Assembly: GCA_910586535.1 (NCBI GenBank)
Contig: CAJUHS010000018.1
Coordinates: 1-51,186, forward strand
Source of the DNA: an uncultured Oscillospiraceae bacterium
GTDB lineage: Bacteria; Bacillota; Clostridia; Oscillospirales; Ruminococcaceae
Direction of reading: 5' to 3'
DNA: 51,186 bases
Shown here: one piece after another, positions 39,020 to 46,249 of the stretch
Numbering within the stretch: position 1 is the first letter of the stretch
Layout of the letters: every line of letters starts with the position of its first letter
Program-made: the position numbers and the translations under genes
The notes under the pieces: model-generated
Told to the model about the DNA's origin: nothing
What the model saw: only the letters and a program-made list of their open reading frames with translations
Databases searched by the model: none

Positions 39020-39492
39020 GGCTTGCCTCCTTGACCGCCGCCCGCCGCCTTGATTGCGTTCACGATCGGCGTGAGCGAGTTAGCCAGCAGGTCGATCGCG
39101 GGGTTGAGCATCGAAACGAGCATATCGTGATAGACTGCCCGCGCCGCTTCGGTCATCTCGGGGTGGCGGTTCGTTCTGATCTCGCCGTCGTAGATGCGGA
39201 TGCCGTTCCTGACCGCGAGCGCGATTTCTTCCTGCATACCCTTGCTGGGTTTATCGAGCCCGAACACCCAGATCTCCGAGCAGAGAAGCAAAAGCTGTTT
39301 GCCCGCCGCCATACCTTCGGCGCGTTCCTTTTTGTTGCTGTCGTCCGACCAGCGCGTGAAGTAGACGTGCGGGGCGATCGGTATGTAGCCCGCGGCGAAC
39401 GCGGCGGCGCAGTAAGTGAGCGCGTTTTTCGTGTTCGTCTCGGTATCTCCCTTGTAGGGGGAGCAGATATAAACGAGTTTTTTCTTTTTCAC
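39016..39492 (-). CDS. DUF4406/nucleoside-deoxyribosyltransferase-like protein
   Basis: 158 residues: LVYICSPYKGDTETNTKNAL, AFAAGYIPIAPHVYFTRW and SEIWVFGLDKPSKGMQEEIA are typical of the small Rossmann-like family related to nucleoside 2-deoxyribosyltransferases. It could act on nucleotides or bind them. GTG start with AGGAGGTAAACC. The Gly-rich end GGGQGGKP comes from overlap with the next ribosome site. Confidence 0.78.
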   Translation of the reverse strand: MKKKKLVYICSPYKGDTETNTKNALTYCAAAFAAGYIPIAPHVYFTRWSDDSNKKERAEGMAAGKQLLLLCSEIWVFGLDKPSKGMQEEIALAVRNGIRIYDGEIRTNRHPEMTEAARAVYHDMLVSMLNPAIDLLANSLTPIVNAIKAAGGGQGGKP

Positions 39493-39503
39493 GGTTTACC
39501 TCC

Positions 39504-40460
39504 TTATTTCGTGCGCCAGCTCTCGCCTGTCGTAACGATTACGCCGCACATTTCGCGGAGACGGTCAATGGTCGCGTCCGCAGTTGTGGGATCGCCTGTT
39601 TCCTTTGGCGTCAGGCGTTTGATTAGATCCGCCTCTGAGTAGTTGGTTGTGATAATCGTCGGCATCAGGGCTTCGTATCGGGCGTTGATAATCGCGTATA
39701 TTTTGGCGATCGCCCATTCGGTAGCCTGTTCTTTGCCGAGATCGTCGATTATGAGCAACGAGGCGGCGGTGTAGGCGTCGAGCACGTCGGATGCGTCGTA
39801 ATAGCTTCCGAATCGCTGGCGCGCGTCCGTATAGGTGGACTTGATCCTTTCCAGCAGGTCGATCATCGTCATGCAGATGACGGGGACGCATTTATTCATG
39901 AGCTTGTTCGCAATCGCGGCGACGAGGTGCGTCTTGCCCGTTCCTTTCGGGCCCGTAATGAATAGCCCGTTCCTGCCGGGGTTCTTTCCGTCCGTTGGGA
40001 GCTTCTCCTTGAAGGTGTCGGCGTACTTTTGGCAGATAAACGCCGCTTTTTTGTTTTCTTCGGTAAGCTCGAAGGTCTCGAAGGTTCTGAGACGGAAGCG
40101 GGCGCCGATCCCGCTCGCGCCGACGATGCGGTTCACACGTTCTCGGATCTGACGGTTGCGTTCTTCTTCCTGCTTGCGACGTTCTTCGGCTTGCCGCTCT
40201 TCTTCTTCGCGTTTCGCCTTCTCGATCGCTTTCGCGCAGCCGCAGGGTTCGGGCGATTTCATCCAGTGAATCGTCGCGCCGAGCGTGAAGCCGTAAGCGT
40301 AGAGCGTCTTGCCGCAAAATTCGCATTTTACAGGCGGAGGCGGCGGATCTGCTTTCGGGAACTGTTTCAGGCGGTCGGTTTGGTCGCCGTAAACGGTGTA
40401 GTCGTTAATCTGCCTCATGGAAGCCTGTTGTTGCGGGTTGGTCTTGGCTTGTTCTTCCAT
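39504..40460 (-). CDS. DnaC-type helicase loader ATPase
   Basis: 318 residues. Cys cluster in the N-terminus (CEFCG at 46-50, EPCGC near 72) may bind zinc, then a charged helix (77-110), then an AAA+ core with Walker A GPKGTGKT (170-177), Walker B LLIIDDLGKE and sensor IITTNYSEADL. It loads the replicative helicase at the phage origin. It overlaps the initiator gene by 56 nt. Confidence 0.9.
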   Translation of the reverse strand: MEEQAKTNPQQQASMRQINDYTVYGDQTDRLKQFPKADPPPPPVKCEFCGKTLYAYGFTLGATIHWMKSPEPCGCAKAIEKAKREEEERQAEERRKQEEERNRQIRERVNRIVGASGIGARFRLRTFETFELTEENKKAAFICQKYADTFKEKLPTDGKNPGRNGLFITGPKGTGKTHLVAAIANKLMNKCVPVICMTMIDLLERIKSTYTDARQRFGSYYDASDVLDAYTAASLLIIDDLGKEQATEWAIAKIYAIINARYEALMPTIITTNYSEADLIKRLTPKETGDPTTADATIDRLREMCGVIVTTGESWRTK

Positions 40461-41256
40461 TTTGCCCTCCTTCTTGATGCCTTACCTCGGGAACCTCGTC
40501 ATCCCAGCGTCCTTGATTGAGCCACGTCGTCGGATGGGGTATGTAAGCGCCGCCGTCTTTTTGCCATTGCGCGGTTTGCTTCTGAGCCATGACCGCCGCC
40601 ATGATCTTCTCGACGAGCTCTGCCGACGGCTTGAGCTTTTTCCAGACGTCGAAGCATTTCGTTTTTCCGACCTTCCGCGGATATTCGTTCCAAAACGCCG
40701 CAAAGGTTTGTTCGAGTGATTCAGCTGGTGCGGCGGACGGTTTGGTTTGGTTAGGTAAGGTAGGGTTATGTTGGTTAGGTTTTGTTTGGTTATGTTGGTT
40801 AGGTTGGGTTAGGTTAGGTAACGACGGAGTCCGTCCGCGTTCCGTTGGCTTTCCGTCGGAATTGTTCGGAGTTCCACGCTCGCGCTTCGCTTCTTCGGCG
40901 GCGGTGCGCTTTCGCTCGCGGTCTTTGGCGCGCCGTTCGAGCAGTTTGCCCGCGTATTCGTCCCAGTCGTGAAGAGTGAGATCGTCGCCCTTCCTGTCGA
41001 TAAAGCCCGCCTCGATTAAAGCGTCGAGAAACGCCTGCGCGTCGCCGTTCCATTGAGCCGCCTCCGCGATTTCGTAAGCGTCATACCGTGCGAGACTGCC
41101 GTCCTGCGCGAAGTCCATCGCCCACCACCAGAGAAAGTGCAAATACCCGACGACCGCGGGGAGCGCCGTCCCCGGTTGTTCGGCTTTCAGGAGCCGCGTC
41201 AGTTTGAGCGCTTTCGGATGCCTTCCGAGCTCTTGGTGGCTTTCGATCCATGCCAT
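40405..41256 (-). CDS. Phage replication initiator (replisome-organiser, DnaD-like)
   Basis: 283 residues. The first 110 are a winged-helix domain (ELGRHPKALKLTRLLKAEQP, LHFLWWWAMDFAQDGSLARY, FLDALIEAGFIDRKGDD). A linker about 135-180 is a repeat of Pro-Asn-Gln/Thr units. The last 90 (FAAFWNEYPRKVGK, YIPHPTTWLNQGRW) are typical of phage DnaD/gpO-like proteins. It binds the origin and recruits the loader. Repeats inside the gene are probably the origin. Confidence 0.85.
   Translation of the reverse strand: MAWIESHQELGRHPKALKLTRLLKAEQPGTALPAVVGYLHFLWWWAMDFAQDGSLARYDAYEIAEAAQWNGDAQAFLDALIEAGFIDRKGDDLTLHDWDEYAGKLLERRAKDRERKRTAAEEAKRERGTPNNSDGKPTERGRTPSLPNLTQPNQHNQTKPNQHNPTLPNQTKPSAAPAESLEQTFAAFWNEYPRKVGKTKCFDVWKKLKPSAELVEKIMAAVMAQKQTAQWQKDGGAYIPHPTTWLNQGRWDDEVPEVRHQEGGQNGRTSQDQPATTGFHEAD
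40741..40820. repeat. Iteron-like direct repeats inside the initiator gene (candidate origin)
   Basis: GGTTATGTTGGTTAGGTT occurs perfectly at 40764-40781 and 40788-40805 (24-bp period). GGTTAGGT-like units repeat on both sides, so that an 80-bp strand has almost only G and T. This encodes the PNQ/PNLTQ linker. Iterons within the initiator gene mark the origin in lambda and many prophages. Confidence 0.6.
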
Positions 41257-41385
41257 GTTGTTTCCTCCTTCCCCGCGTCAGCGCGGGAGACTGATGTCGA
41301 TATACGGCGCGATGCCGTTCGACCGTTTGCCGTTCTTTTCGCCGCCCGCGGTGGGCGGTCTCTTGTTTTTATCGGGTGCATCGTT

Positions 41386-42300
41386 TTATCTCCCGATCGG
41401 TTGCTTGAGCGAGTCGTAATAGCCGCAGATTTCGTCGTATTCCTGCCGCGTCATAAGCGCGGGATTCGTTTTGTCGTACTTCTCGAGAATACGCGCAACG
41501 GCGTCTTGTTCCGTGTAACCCGCCGCCTCGGCTTTCCTGTAAAGTCGCTTCATTTGCGCGTCGGAAAGCGGGCGCGGCTCTTCCTTGCCGCCCTGACCGC
41601 CTGTTTGCGGGCTGTTTGCCGCGTTTTGGGCGTCGGCGGGTATTTCCCCGATTCCGTCGGTTGAAGCCGTGTGCGCGATTTTAGGGGCGTCAAAACGGCT
41701 GGCGAAGAAGCTAAGCAAACAGCTCCGCCACGCGGCGGCTCTGGCTTCGTTTGCGGTGCTTTTGCTGGTGCCGATTGCGTGGATCTCCGTGTGCTCGGTT
41801 TCGGCGGCGTTGTCCGCGTTGATAAGCAGGAGCTCGAGCGTCGATTCATACACCCAGAGCGCGACGTTCGATTGCGTGAGCTTGTGCACCCTGCAGAACT
41901 CGTCGGATCCGTTCGCGTCTTTCCGTGTCGCCTTTTCCGAAACGATCCGCCAGTCAATGCCGACGTCGGTCAGGAGCGCGAGAAGCGCATCGGAAGGGGT
42001 TACGGTCAGTTCCGCCGCCTCCGCCCTGATTTCGGAGAGAGGGGCGATTGCCAGCAGCTCGTTAAGTTCCGCTTCCGTGAGCTCTTTGGCAGCTATGCGA
42101 ATCATCGGAACGCCCGCCACCTGTTTCTTGATTTCGAGGATCTTCTGCGTGAGGTTCAGCTTCTTTGTGGCGGGACGCGCTTTTGAGCCCGTGTTTTGCG
42201 CTCTGTGCGGTTTTTCCGCCGCCGCGTTCGTTTCCCTGACCGCAGGCGGTGTGAGCGATTGTACCGCGTCCGGCGCGGTATTTTCGGCGATATTGTTCAT
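41386..42300 (-). CDS. Erf-like single-strand annealing protein
   Basis: 304 residues. The core from about 48 to 195 (NLTQKILEIKKQVAGVPM, LLTDVGIDWRIVSEK, LTQSNVALWVYESTLELLLI, HAIGTSKSTANEARAAAWRS) fits ERF-family recombinases, which anneal complementary single strands. The C-terminal part (PLSDAQMKRLYRKAEAAG) resembles the helical tail of many phage recombinases. The neighbouring recU supports a recombination role. Confidence 0.65.
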   Translation of the reverse strand: MNNIAENTAPDAVQSLTPPAVRETNAAAEKPHRAQNTGSKARPATKKLNLTQKILEIKKQVAGVPMIRIAAKELTEAELNELLAIAPLSEIRAEAAELTVTPSDALLALLTDVGIDWRIVSEKATRKDANGSDEFCRVHKLTQSNVALWVYESTLELLLINADNAAETEHTEIHAIGTSKSTANEARAAAWRSCLLSFFASRFDAPKIAHTASTDGIGEIPADAQNAANSPQTGGQGGKEEPRPLSDAQMKRLYRKAEAAGYTEQDAVARILEKYDKTNPALMTRQEYDEICGYYDSLKQPIGR

Positions 42301-42701
42301 TGGTTCGTTCTCCCCGTGTAGATTTCGACGACTTCCGTGCTCGGAAGCGTGATTTTGATCGTTTCGCCCACCGTTTCAAAGGTGGCGTCGCCCGCGCCGA
42401 ATACGACGCGCCCGCAGTTGATTTTGTCGCCCGTTGCTGTTACAAGTTCGAGCGGAACGAGTGAGAAGGTATTGCTGAACACGTCGAATCTGTCGCCGTT
42501 CTTTGCGTAGTACGATCCGCGCAGGTATGAAGAGTCGACGTGAACGCCGACAATTTCGGCGCCGCGCTCGGGGTCTTTCCATTTCCCGCCGCCCGCGCAA
42601 TGAATGCGAGCATCGTGCTTCAGTCTTTTCGGGATGATTTTCTGCGCGTCGCCGATATAGAAGCCGAGACGGCTCTGTATGGTTTCCTTGATAGATTTCA
42701 C
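42297..42701 (-). CDS. Phage protein of unknown function
   Basis: 134 residues. The GTG at 42701 is preferred: GGAGG precedes by 9 nt and it overlaps the previous TGA (GTGA). IKETIQSRLGFYIGDAQKII, GKWKDPERGAEIVGVHVDSS and the C-terminal beta-rich FETVGETIKITLPSTEVVEI suggest an alpha-beta domain. No family recognised. Confidence 0.55.
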   Translation of the reverse strand: MKSIKETIQSRLGFYIGDAQKIIPKRLKHDARIHCAGGGKWKDPERGAEIVGVHVDSSYLRGSYYAKNGDRFDVFSNTFSLVPLELVTATGDKINCGRVVFGAGDATFETVGETIKITLPSTEVVEIYTGRTNQ

Positions 42702-42874
42702 TTTTTTGTTGCCTCCTTTTTGGCTTGATTTCTTCGGCTTTGCCATTCCGCGAACTCTTGCTGGATCTTCGGATCCTCGAAAGCGTTCCGGACGCTGGCT
42801 ATGAGCACCGTCGCCAGCCGTTCGCGCTGGTGCTTCGGTATTTTGTCTGCGATTACGGTCGGCGCGTCGTTCAT
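42698..42874 (-). CDS. Small helical phage protein
   Basis: 58 residues from the ATG at 42874 (GGGAGGTGCAC site). IADKIPKHQRERLATVLIAS then VRNAFEDPKIQQEFAEWQSR is two charged helices with a basic end (KKEATKK). No family recognised. Confidence 0.55.
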   Translation of the reverse strand: MNDAPTVIADKIPKHQRERLATVLIASVRNAFEDPKIQQEFAEWQSRRNQAKKEATKK

Positions 42875-43203
42875 GTGCACCTCCCGCCGAGCAACGTCTG
42901 CATCCTTCGGTTGAGACGGTTCTCGTACTTTTGGCGGGTGCGCCTTCGCTGTGCGTGGTGCATCAGGTGCCACTCTTTTGGTGTTGCGATTTCGCGAAGC
43001 GTCGCCGTGTAGTGGTATCTGATAGATCCGCAGGCTTCGCGCACCAGATCGGCAACATACGCGATCGCCCGCGCCGCCGATTCGATTGCCGACTTAAGCG
43101 TTTCGAGATCGATGCCGTTCGCGTTCGCAACGTCTGCCAGCCGCGCGGCGTCCGCCTGTTTGATGATGGGAAAGGCTTCCCTGATTTCCTGCTCTGTGAT
43201 CAT
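42871..43203 (-). CDS. Phage protein of unknown function, helical and basic
   Basis: 110 residues: EQEIREAFPIIKQADAARLA, ESAARAIAYVADLVREACGS and a strongly basic end (HHAQRRRTRQKYENRLNRRM). The basic part suggests nucleic acid contact. Overlaps the next gene by 4 nt. Confidence 0.55.
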   Translation of the reverse strand: MITEQEIREAFPIIKQADAARLADVANANGIDLETLKSAIESAARAIAYVADLVREACGSIRYHYTATLREIATPKEWHLMHHAQRRRTRQKYENRLNRRMQTLLGGRCT

Positions 43204-43225
43204 TTCGTTTGCTTCCCGTTATAAT

Positions 43226-43462
43226 TTACGCAACACCGTTCCCAAAAAAAAGAGACGGATCCAAATGGAAAGTTTCGCAGAGCTTGACCTGTTCGGTTAT
43301 GTAAAAATCGCTCCCACCGTTGAGCTTCTGCTGTACCGTTGCTTCGGTCACACCTAATACGTTAGCAACATCTTTATACGTCAGCCCTTTACCCGCAAGG
43401 GCATTCTTAACTGCCGTGTAAGGGGGATGTTGCTGTTTTGTGGTCTTGGTTCCTGTTTTCAT
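43226..43462 (-). CDS. XRE-type helix-turn-helix protein
   Basis: 78 residues: LAGKGLTYKDVANVLGVTEA then TVQQKLNGGSDFYITEQVKL is a Cro/CI-type helix-turn-helix (recognition helix EATVQQKLNGG). FHLDPSLFFG at the end is typical of XRE proteins. Position in the early operon suggests a Cro-like role, although it is not the first gene. Confidence 0.8.
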   Translation of the reverse strand: MKTGTKTTKQQHPPYTAVKNALAGKGLTYKDVANVLGVTEATVQQKLNGGSDFYITEQVKLCETFHLDPSLFFGNGVA

Positions 43463-43526
43463 GGTTGTTCTCCTTTAATTTTTATTCGCTGATCGCCTTT
43501 TGGCGGATCCGCGTCGTTTCTGAATT

Positions 43527-43979
43527 TTAGCCGTACACGATCTCGTCAAAGAGCGCAAATTGCAAAGCTGCGTCCGCATCTTCCTCAATTTCGTCGAGCG
43601 TCATGCCGTTCTCTGATATATCGCGGGCAATTCCTTTGATGAGCTTCTCGAGCGTGAGATCCCACGTTTCGCCGTCATCCTCTATATCGTAGAGCTTCAC
43701 GGTATTGCCTGCCAGAAGGAGCGCCACGCAGTATTGCGAAGCGGGGAGATCCTTCGGCGCATCAGCCCATTCAGGCGTCGTATTGTCTAATCCCACCCAA
43801 TATGTACTGCAACATTCGAGTGCGGAAACGACCACATTCTCAATGTTCTCAGCCGTAATTTTCACGATTACCTGCGCTTCGTAGGTTAGCTTTGCCACAT
43901 CGGGTTTAAGTTTATGTGTGCACCCGTCCGGTATAAAAATATCGCAGGGGGATGTTTCTCTGAATTTTGTGCCGTCCAT
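43527..43979 (-). CDS. Early protein of unknown function, acidic
   Basis: 150 residues. It has VSALECCSTYWVGLDNTTPE, PASQYCVALLLAGNTVKLYD and an acidic tail (GMTLDEIEEDADAALQFALF). The aromatic-Trp and acidic composition recalls small phage anti-host or DNA-mimic proteins, but no family fits. In the first early genes, where anti-defence proteins are common. Confidence 0.5.
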   Translation of the reverse strand: MDGTKFRETSPCDIFIPDGCTHKLKPDVAKLTYEAQVIVKITAENIENVVVSALECCSTYWVGLDNTTPEWADAPKDLPASQYCVALLLAGNTVKLYDIEDDGETWDLTLEKLIKGIARDISENGMTLDEIEEDADAALQFALFDEIVYG

Positions 43980-43982
43980 GAT

Positions 43983-44165
43983 TTATCTCCTTAACCAGTC
44001 GCGAATATATTCGATATTGCCTGCAGTTTCCTCGAGATCGTTGGGAGATTCAGGCTCATAGCCTATACACGCACCATAGCACGGGTAGCAATAGCCGTAT
44101 GTTCTGCATTCTTCGAGTGTGAGCTCGTAGATGGGTGTTCCGTTTTCGTATTCGATAACTCTCAT
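43983..44165 (-). CDS. Small early protein
   Basis: 60 residues, acidic, with TYGYCYPCYGACIGYEPESP giving three cysteines in a small cluster. No family recognised. 3 nt separate it from the next gene. Confidence 0.5.
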   Translation of the reverse strand: MRVIEYENGTPIYELTLEECRTYGYCYPCYGACIGYEPESPNDLEETAGNIEYIRDWLRR

Positions 44166-44175
44166 TGTTTTTCTC

Positions 44176-44697
44176 CTACACTGTTTTACTCGCGAACCGC
44201 GGCAGGAACCTGTTGTCGAAGGTTTTATTTATGCGGTCGATATGATTCTGAATACCCACGAAGTCGTGAATAAAATCGAAGTCAGGCGCGGCAAGCCATT
44301 CTTGAAGGCGTAAATGCCAGTGCTTATCGGCAAGGTTTAAGTCGAGCATGGCGGTCATTCTGGTTCCTTTGCTAATTCCGAGCTTCTCGGCTCTCGTGCA
44401 TATTTTCGCAAGGGTATTGAACCGATCCCAGTCCTCGCCTTTTTCTTCGCCCACCCGCTCGGCGCATATTTTTCCGTCGGCTTCGTAGACGTTAACCTCG
44501 AAAGGGTTCGCATCGCTTTCCGTATAGTCGCCATCTATGGCGTACCCGATCCTGATGACGATCTGCTTCCACGTTTCTCTGCCTTTATCGTCGCGGATGG
44601 GGCCCGTACCTTCCATAAGGGCGACGGTTCTCACGCCGCCCTTACTTGCCTTGTTGAATACCTGAATCGCTTTATTGATTGCCTGTGCCGTTGTCAT
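44176..44697 (-). CDS. Early protein of unknown function
   Basis: 173 residues. AINKAIQVFNKASKGGVRTV then MEGTGPIRDDKG is followed by beta strands IVIRIGYAIDG and FEVNVYEADGKICAERV, then a helical end (DKHWHLRLQEWLAAPDFDFI). AGGAGGAAATC precedes the ATG. No family recognised. Confidence 0.52.
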   Translation of the reverse strand: MTTAQAINKAIQVFNKASKGGVRTVALMEGTGPIRDDKGRETWKQIVIRIGYAIDGDYTESDANPFEVNVYEADGKICAERVGEEKGEDWDRFNTLAKICTRAEKLGISKGTRMTAMLDLNLADKHWHLRLQEWLAAPDFDFIHDFVGIQNHIDRINKTFDNRFLPRFASKTV

Positions 44698-44709
44698 GAT
44701 TTCCTCCTA

Positions 44710-45312
44710 TTAGTCTATAAATTGGCGAAGCTCGCCGTTTTTCATTTCGTAGAACCAGCCGCAGACATTGAAGCGGATGTAGTTCCAGTCAGTCGCATTG
44801 TAGAGGGCTTCGCGTTTAAGCTCGCCGACCTTTCTGAGCCGCCTATGGCGATTTATTTCGTAAGTGTTGACGGTGCGAACGATTTCGATTTTGTTAATAT
44901 CGAAGCCGAACTCCTGATGGATGAGTTCCGCCGCCTCCGCATCGTTGAGAACCTTCGTATCGCCCACTTTTGCAAGATCCTGATATTCGGCTTCGGAGAC
45001 GTTGCGGTCGTCCTCGTAGGGCTTCCATTCTTGTTCGCGTTCGACTTGAGCGGCAAGGCGCTTGTTTTCGGCTTCGAGCCGAGCGATTTCTGCGCGGGCT
45101 TCATTTGCGGCAGCCTTCTCGGTTTCGTAGTGTTGTTCGGCATATTGCCAGCGATCGTACATACTCAGAGCCCAGTCGTTTTCAATATTCTGCTCGGCGT
45201 CAGAGAAGCATTCCCGCAGGGCGGTTCCGACGTAGCTGTTCTCACCGAGTCCGGCGACGATTTCTTTGATCTTTGCAAGGGCTTCGCGTTCTTGTTGTTT
45301 TGTTGCGTTCAT
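44710..45312 (-). CDS. Early coiled-coil protein, unknown
   Basis: 200 residues from the ATG at 45312. The central helix is a coiled coil (EQHYETEKAAANEARAEIAR, LEAENKRLAAQVEREQEWKP). The end has a small beta part (FDINKIEIVRTVNTYEINRH, NYIRFNVCGWFYEM). No family recognised. Confidence 0.52.
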   Translation of the reverse strand: MNATKQQEREALAKIKEIVAGLGENSYVGTALRECFSDAEQNIENDWALSMYDRWQYAEQHYETEKAAANEARAEIARLEAENKRLAAQVEREQEWKPYEDDRNVSEAEYQDLAKVGDTKVLNDAEAAELIHQEFGFDINKIEIVRTVNTYEINRHRRLRKVGELKREALYNATDWNYIRFNVCGWFYEMKNGELRQFID

Positions 45313-45322
45313 GGTTTCCTCC

Positions 45323-45508
45323 TCAATCTCCGATTTCAATGCTGTAGATGTTTACCGACTCCTGATCGTCGTCGGCGGGTTCCGTACAAATTTGAACCTT
45401 ATGCCCGTTGAGCTTTCCCGAAAAGAAGAAGTTGCCTTCATGCTTTACGCTTCCCTCGTCGAGATGCAGGGCTTTTTCGATTTCCGTGGTGTGGTTAGTT
45501 ACCTTCAT
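45323..45508 (-). CDS. First early gene, small protein
   Basis: 61 residues starting MKVTNHTTEIEKAL (GGAGGTAATT site). An alpha-beta pattern (GNFFFSGKLNGHKVQICTE) and an acidic end. It is the first gene after the early promoter. Function unknown; products of this position often control lysogeny or host defence. Confidence 0.52.
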   Translation of the reverse strand: MKVTNHTTEIEKALHLDEGSVKHEGNFFFSGKLNGHKVQICTEPADDDQESVNIYSIEIGD

Positions 45509-45560
45509 AATTACCTCCGTGTTGACGCTTTGTTGTCGTCTTGTTATATTTTACGCTATG

Positions 45561-45589
45561 ATTATAGCTCTTCCTTTTTCCTTTGTCAA
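45561..45589 (-). promoter_or_regulatory. Early lytic promoter (PR-like)
   Basis: Perfect sigma-A consensus on the minus strand: TTGACA (45589-45584), 17-nt spacer, TATAAT (45566-45561), 53 nt before the first early gene. A consensus promoter beside a repressor gene is expected to be kept silent by that repressor. Confidence 0.88.
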
Positions 45590-45597
45590 TAGTTTTT

Positions 45598-45614
45598 TCT
45601 ATGTTTTCCATAGA
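45598..45614. promoter_or_regulatory. Repressor operator
   Basis: TCTATG-TTTTC-CATAGA, a perfect 6-bp inverted repeat with 5-nt spacer, between the early -35 (8 bp away) and the repressor -35 (17 bp away). A weaker ATAG..CTAT symmetry at about 45590-45603 overlaps it. Size fits a Cro/CI dimer site. Confidence 0.7.
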
Positions 45615-45631
45615 TTTTTCTTTGAATTTCA

Positions 45632-45660
45632 TTGATTTTTTTATATTCTCGTTATATAAT
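45632..45660 (+). promoter_or_regulatory. Lysogeny (repressor) promoter
   Basis: TTGATT (45632-45637), 17-nt spacer, TATAAT (45655-45660), 20 nt before the repressor start. Divergent from the early promoter. Confidence 0.8.
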
Positions 45661-45679
45661 AGTAGGCGGAGGTTATAAC

Positions 45680-46141
45680 ATGAAGCAAAAACGAGTTATC
45701 GACAACAAGTTCGGTCAACGTCTCCGCGAGCTTAGAACCGAGCATTGCCTTACTATGGAGCAGTTTTGCGAACGATTTAATCGGCAATTTGGGACTAAGA
45801 TCAGCAAGTGCACGATTTCCCGTTATGAAAATAGCGTACAGGAGCCGATGCTGAATACGGTAGAACTTATTGCAAAATTTTTTAATGTTTCCCCCGTTTA
45901 TTTAATCGGGCAGACTGACGTCCGTAATATTGCCGAAAATATTCAGAACAGCGCCGTCGTACAGGGCAACACCGCGACGACGCTCATCGTTCGGAACGGC
46001 GGCATCGTAAAGCGCGAACTGAACGACAACGAAGTCGAGCTTCTCCGCATCCTTGAGATTTTGGACGTTAAGGGGCGCACGGCACTTATGGCTTACGCCT
46101 TCGAGCTCGAAGAAAAACAAAAACAGCGCACGGGGAACTGA
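45680..46141 (+). CDS. XRE-family CI-like phage repressor
   Basis: 153 residues from the ATG at 45680 (GGCGGAGGTTATAAC site). Residues 8-70 are an HTH domain (FGQRLRELRTEHCLTMEQFC, TKISKCTISRYENSVQEPML, LIAKFFNVSPVYLIG). The middle has IAENIQNSAVVQGNTATTLI, a beta stretch seen in several gut-phage repressors. The C-terminus is a helix (VELLRILEILDVKGRTALMA). No LexA-like peptidase, so induction must work by another way than self-cleavage. It faces the early genes and starts the lysogeny operon. Confidence 0.85.
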   Translation: MKQKRVIDNKFGQRLRELRTEHCLTMEQFCERFNRQFGTKISKCTISRYENSVQEPMLNTVELIAKFFNVSPVYLIGQTDVRNIAENIQNSAVVQGNTATTLIVRNGGIVKRELNDNEVELLRILEILDVKGRTALMAYAFELEEKQKQRTGN

Positions 46142-46144
46142 GAG

Positions 46145-46249
46145 ATGCCGACAAACGAAAAAAGGGCTCCCGCAGGTCGAAGCCTGACGGAAGCTATAAA
46201 AGAAAACTGCGGCGCGACTACCCTGCCCAGCCGCCGAGGTGCGCTATGA
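46145..46249 (+). CDS. Small ORF between repressor and integrase
   Basis: 34 codons, MPTNEKRAPAGRSLTEAIKE onward to a TGA which overlaps the integrase ATG (ATGA). No strong ribosome site of its own; it starts 3 nt after the repressor stop, so it may be read by coupling. Too small for a family call. May be only a coupling leader. Confidence 0.45.
   Translation: MPTNEKRAPAGRSLTEAIKENCGATTLPSRRGAL

Noticed and set aside
40741..40820. CRISPR-like or telomere array
   Set aside because: Repeats are short, without unique spacers, inside an intact coding frame.
41199..41381. 60-codon frame before the replication initiator
   Set aside because: Overlaps the initiator start by 58 nt, Arg-rich shadow composition, no ribosome site.
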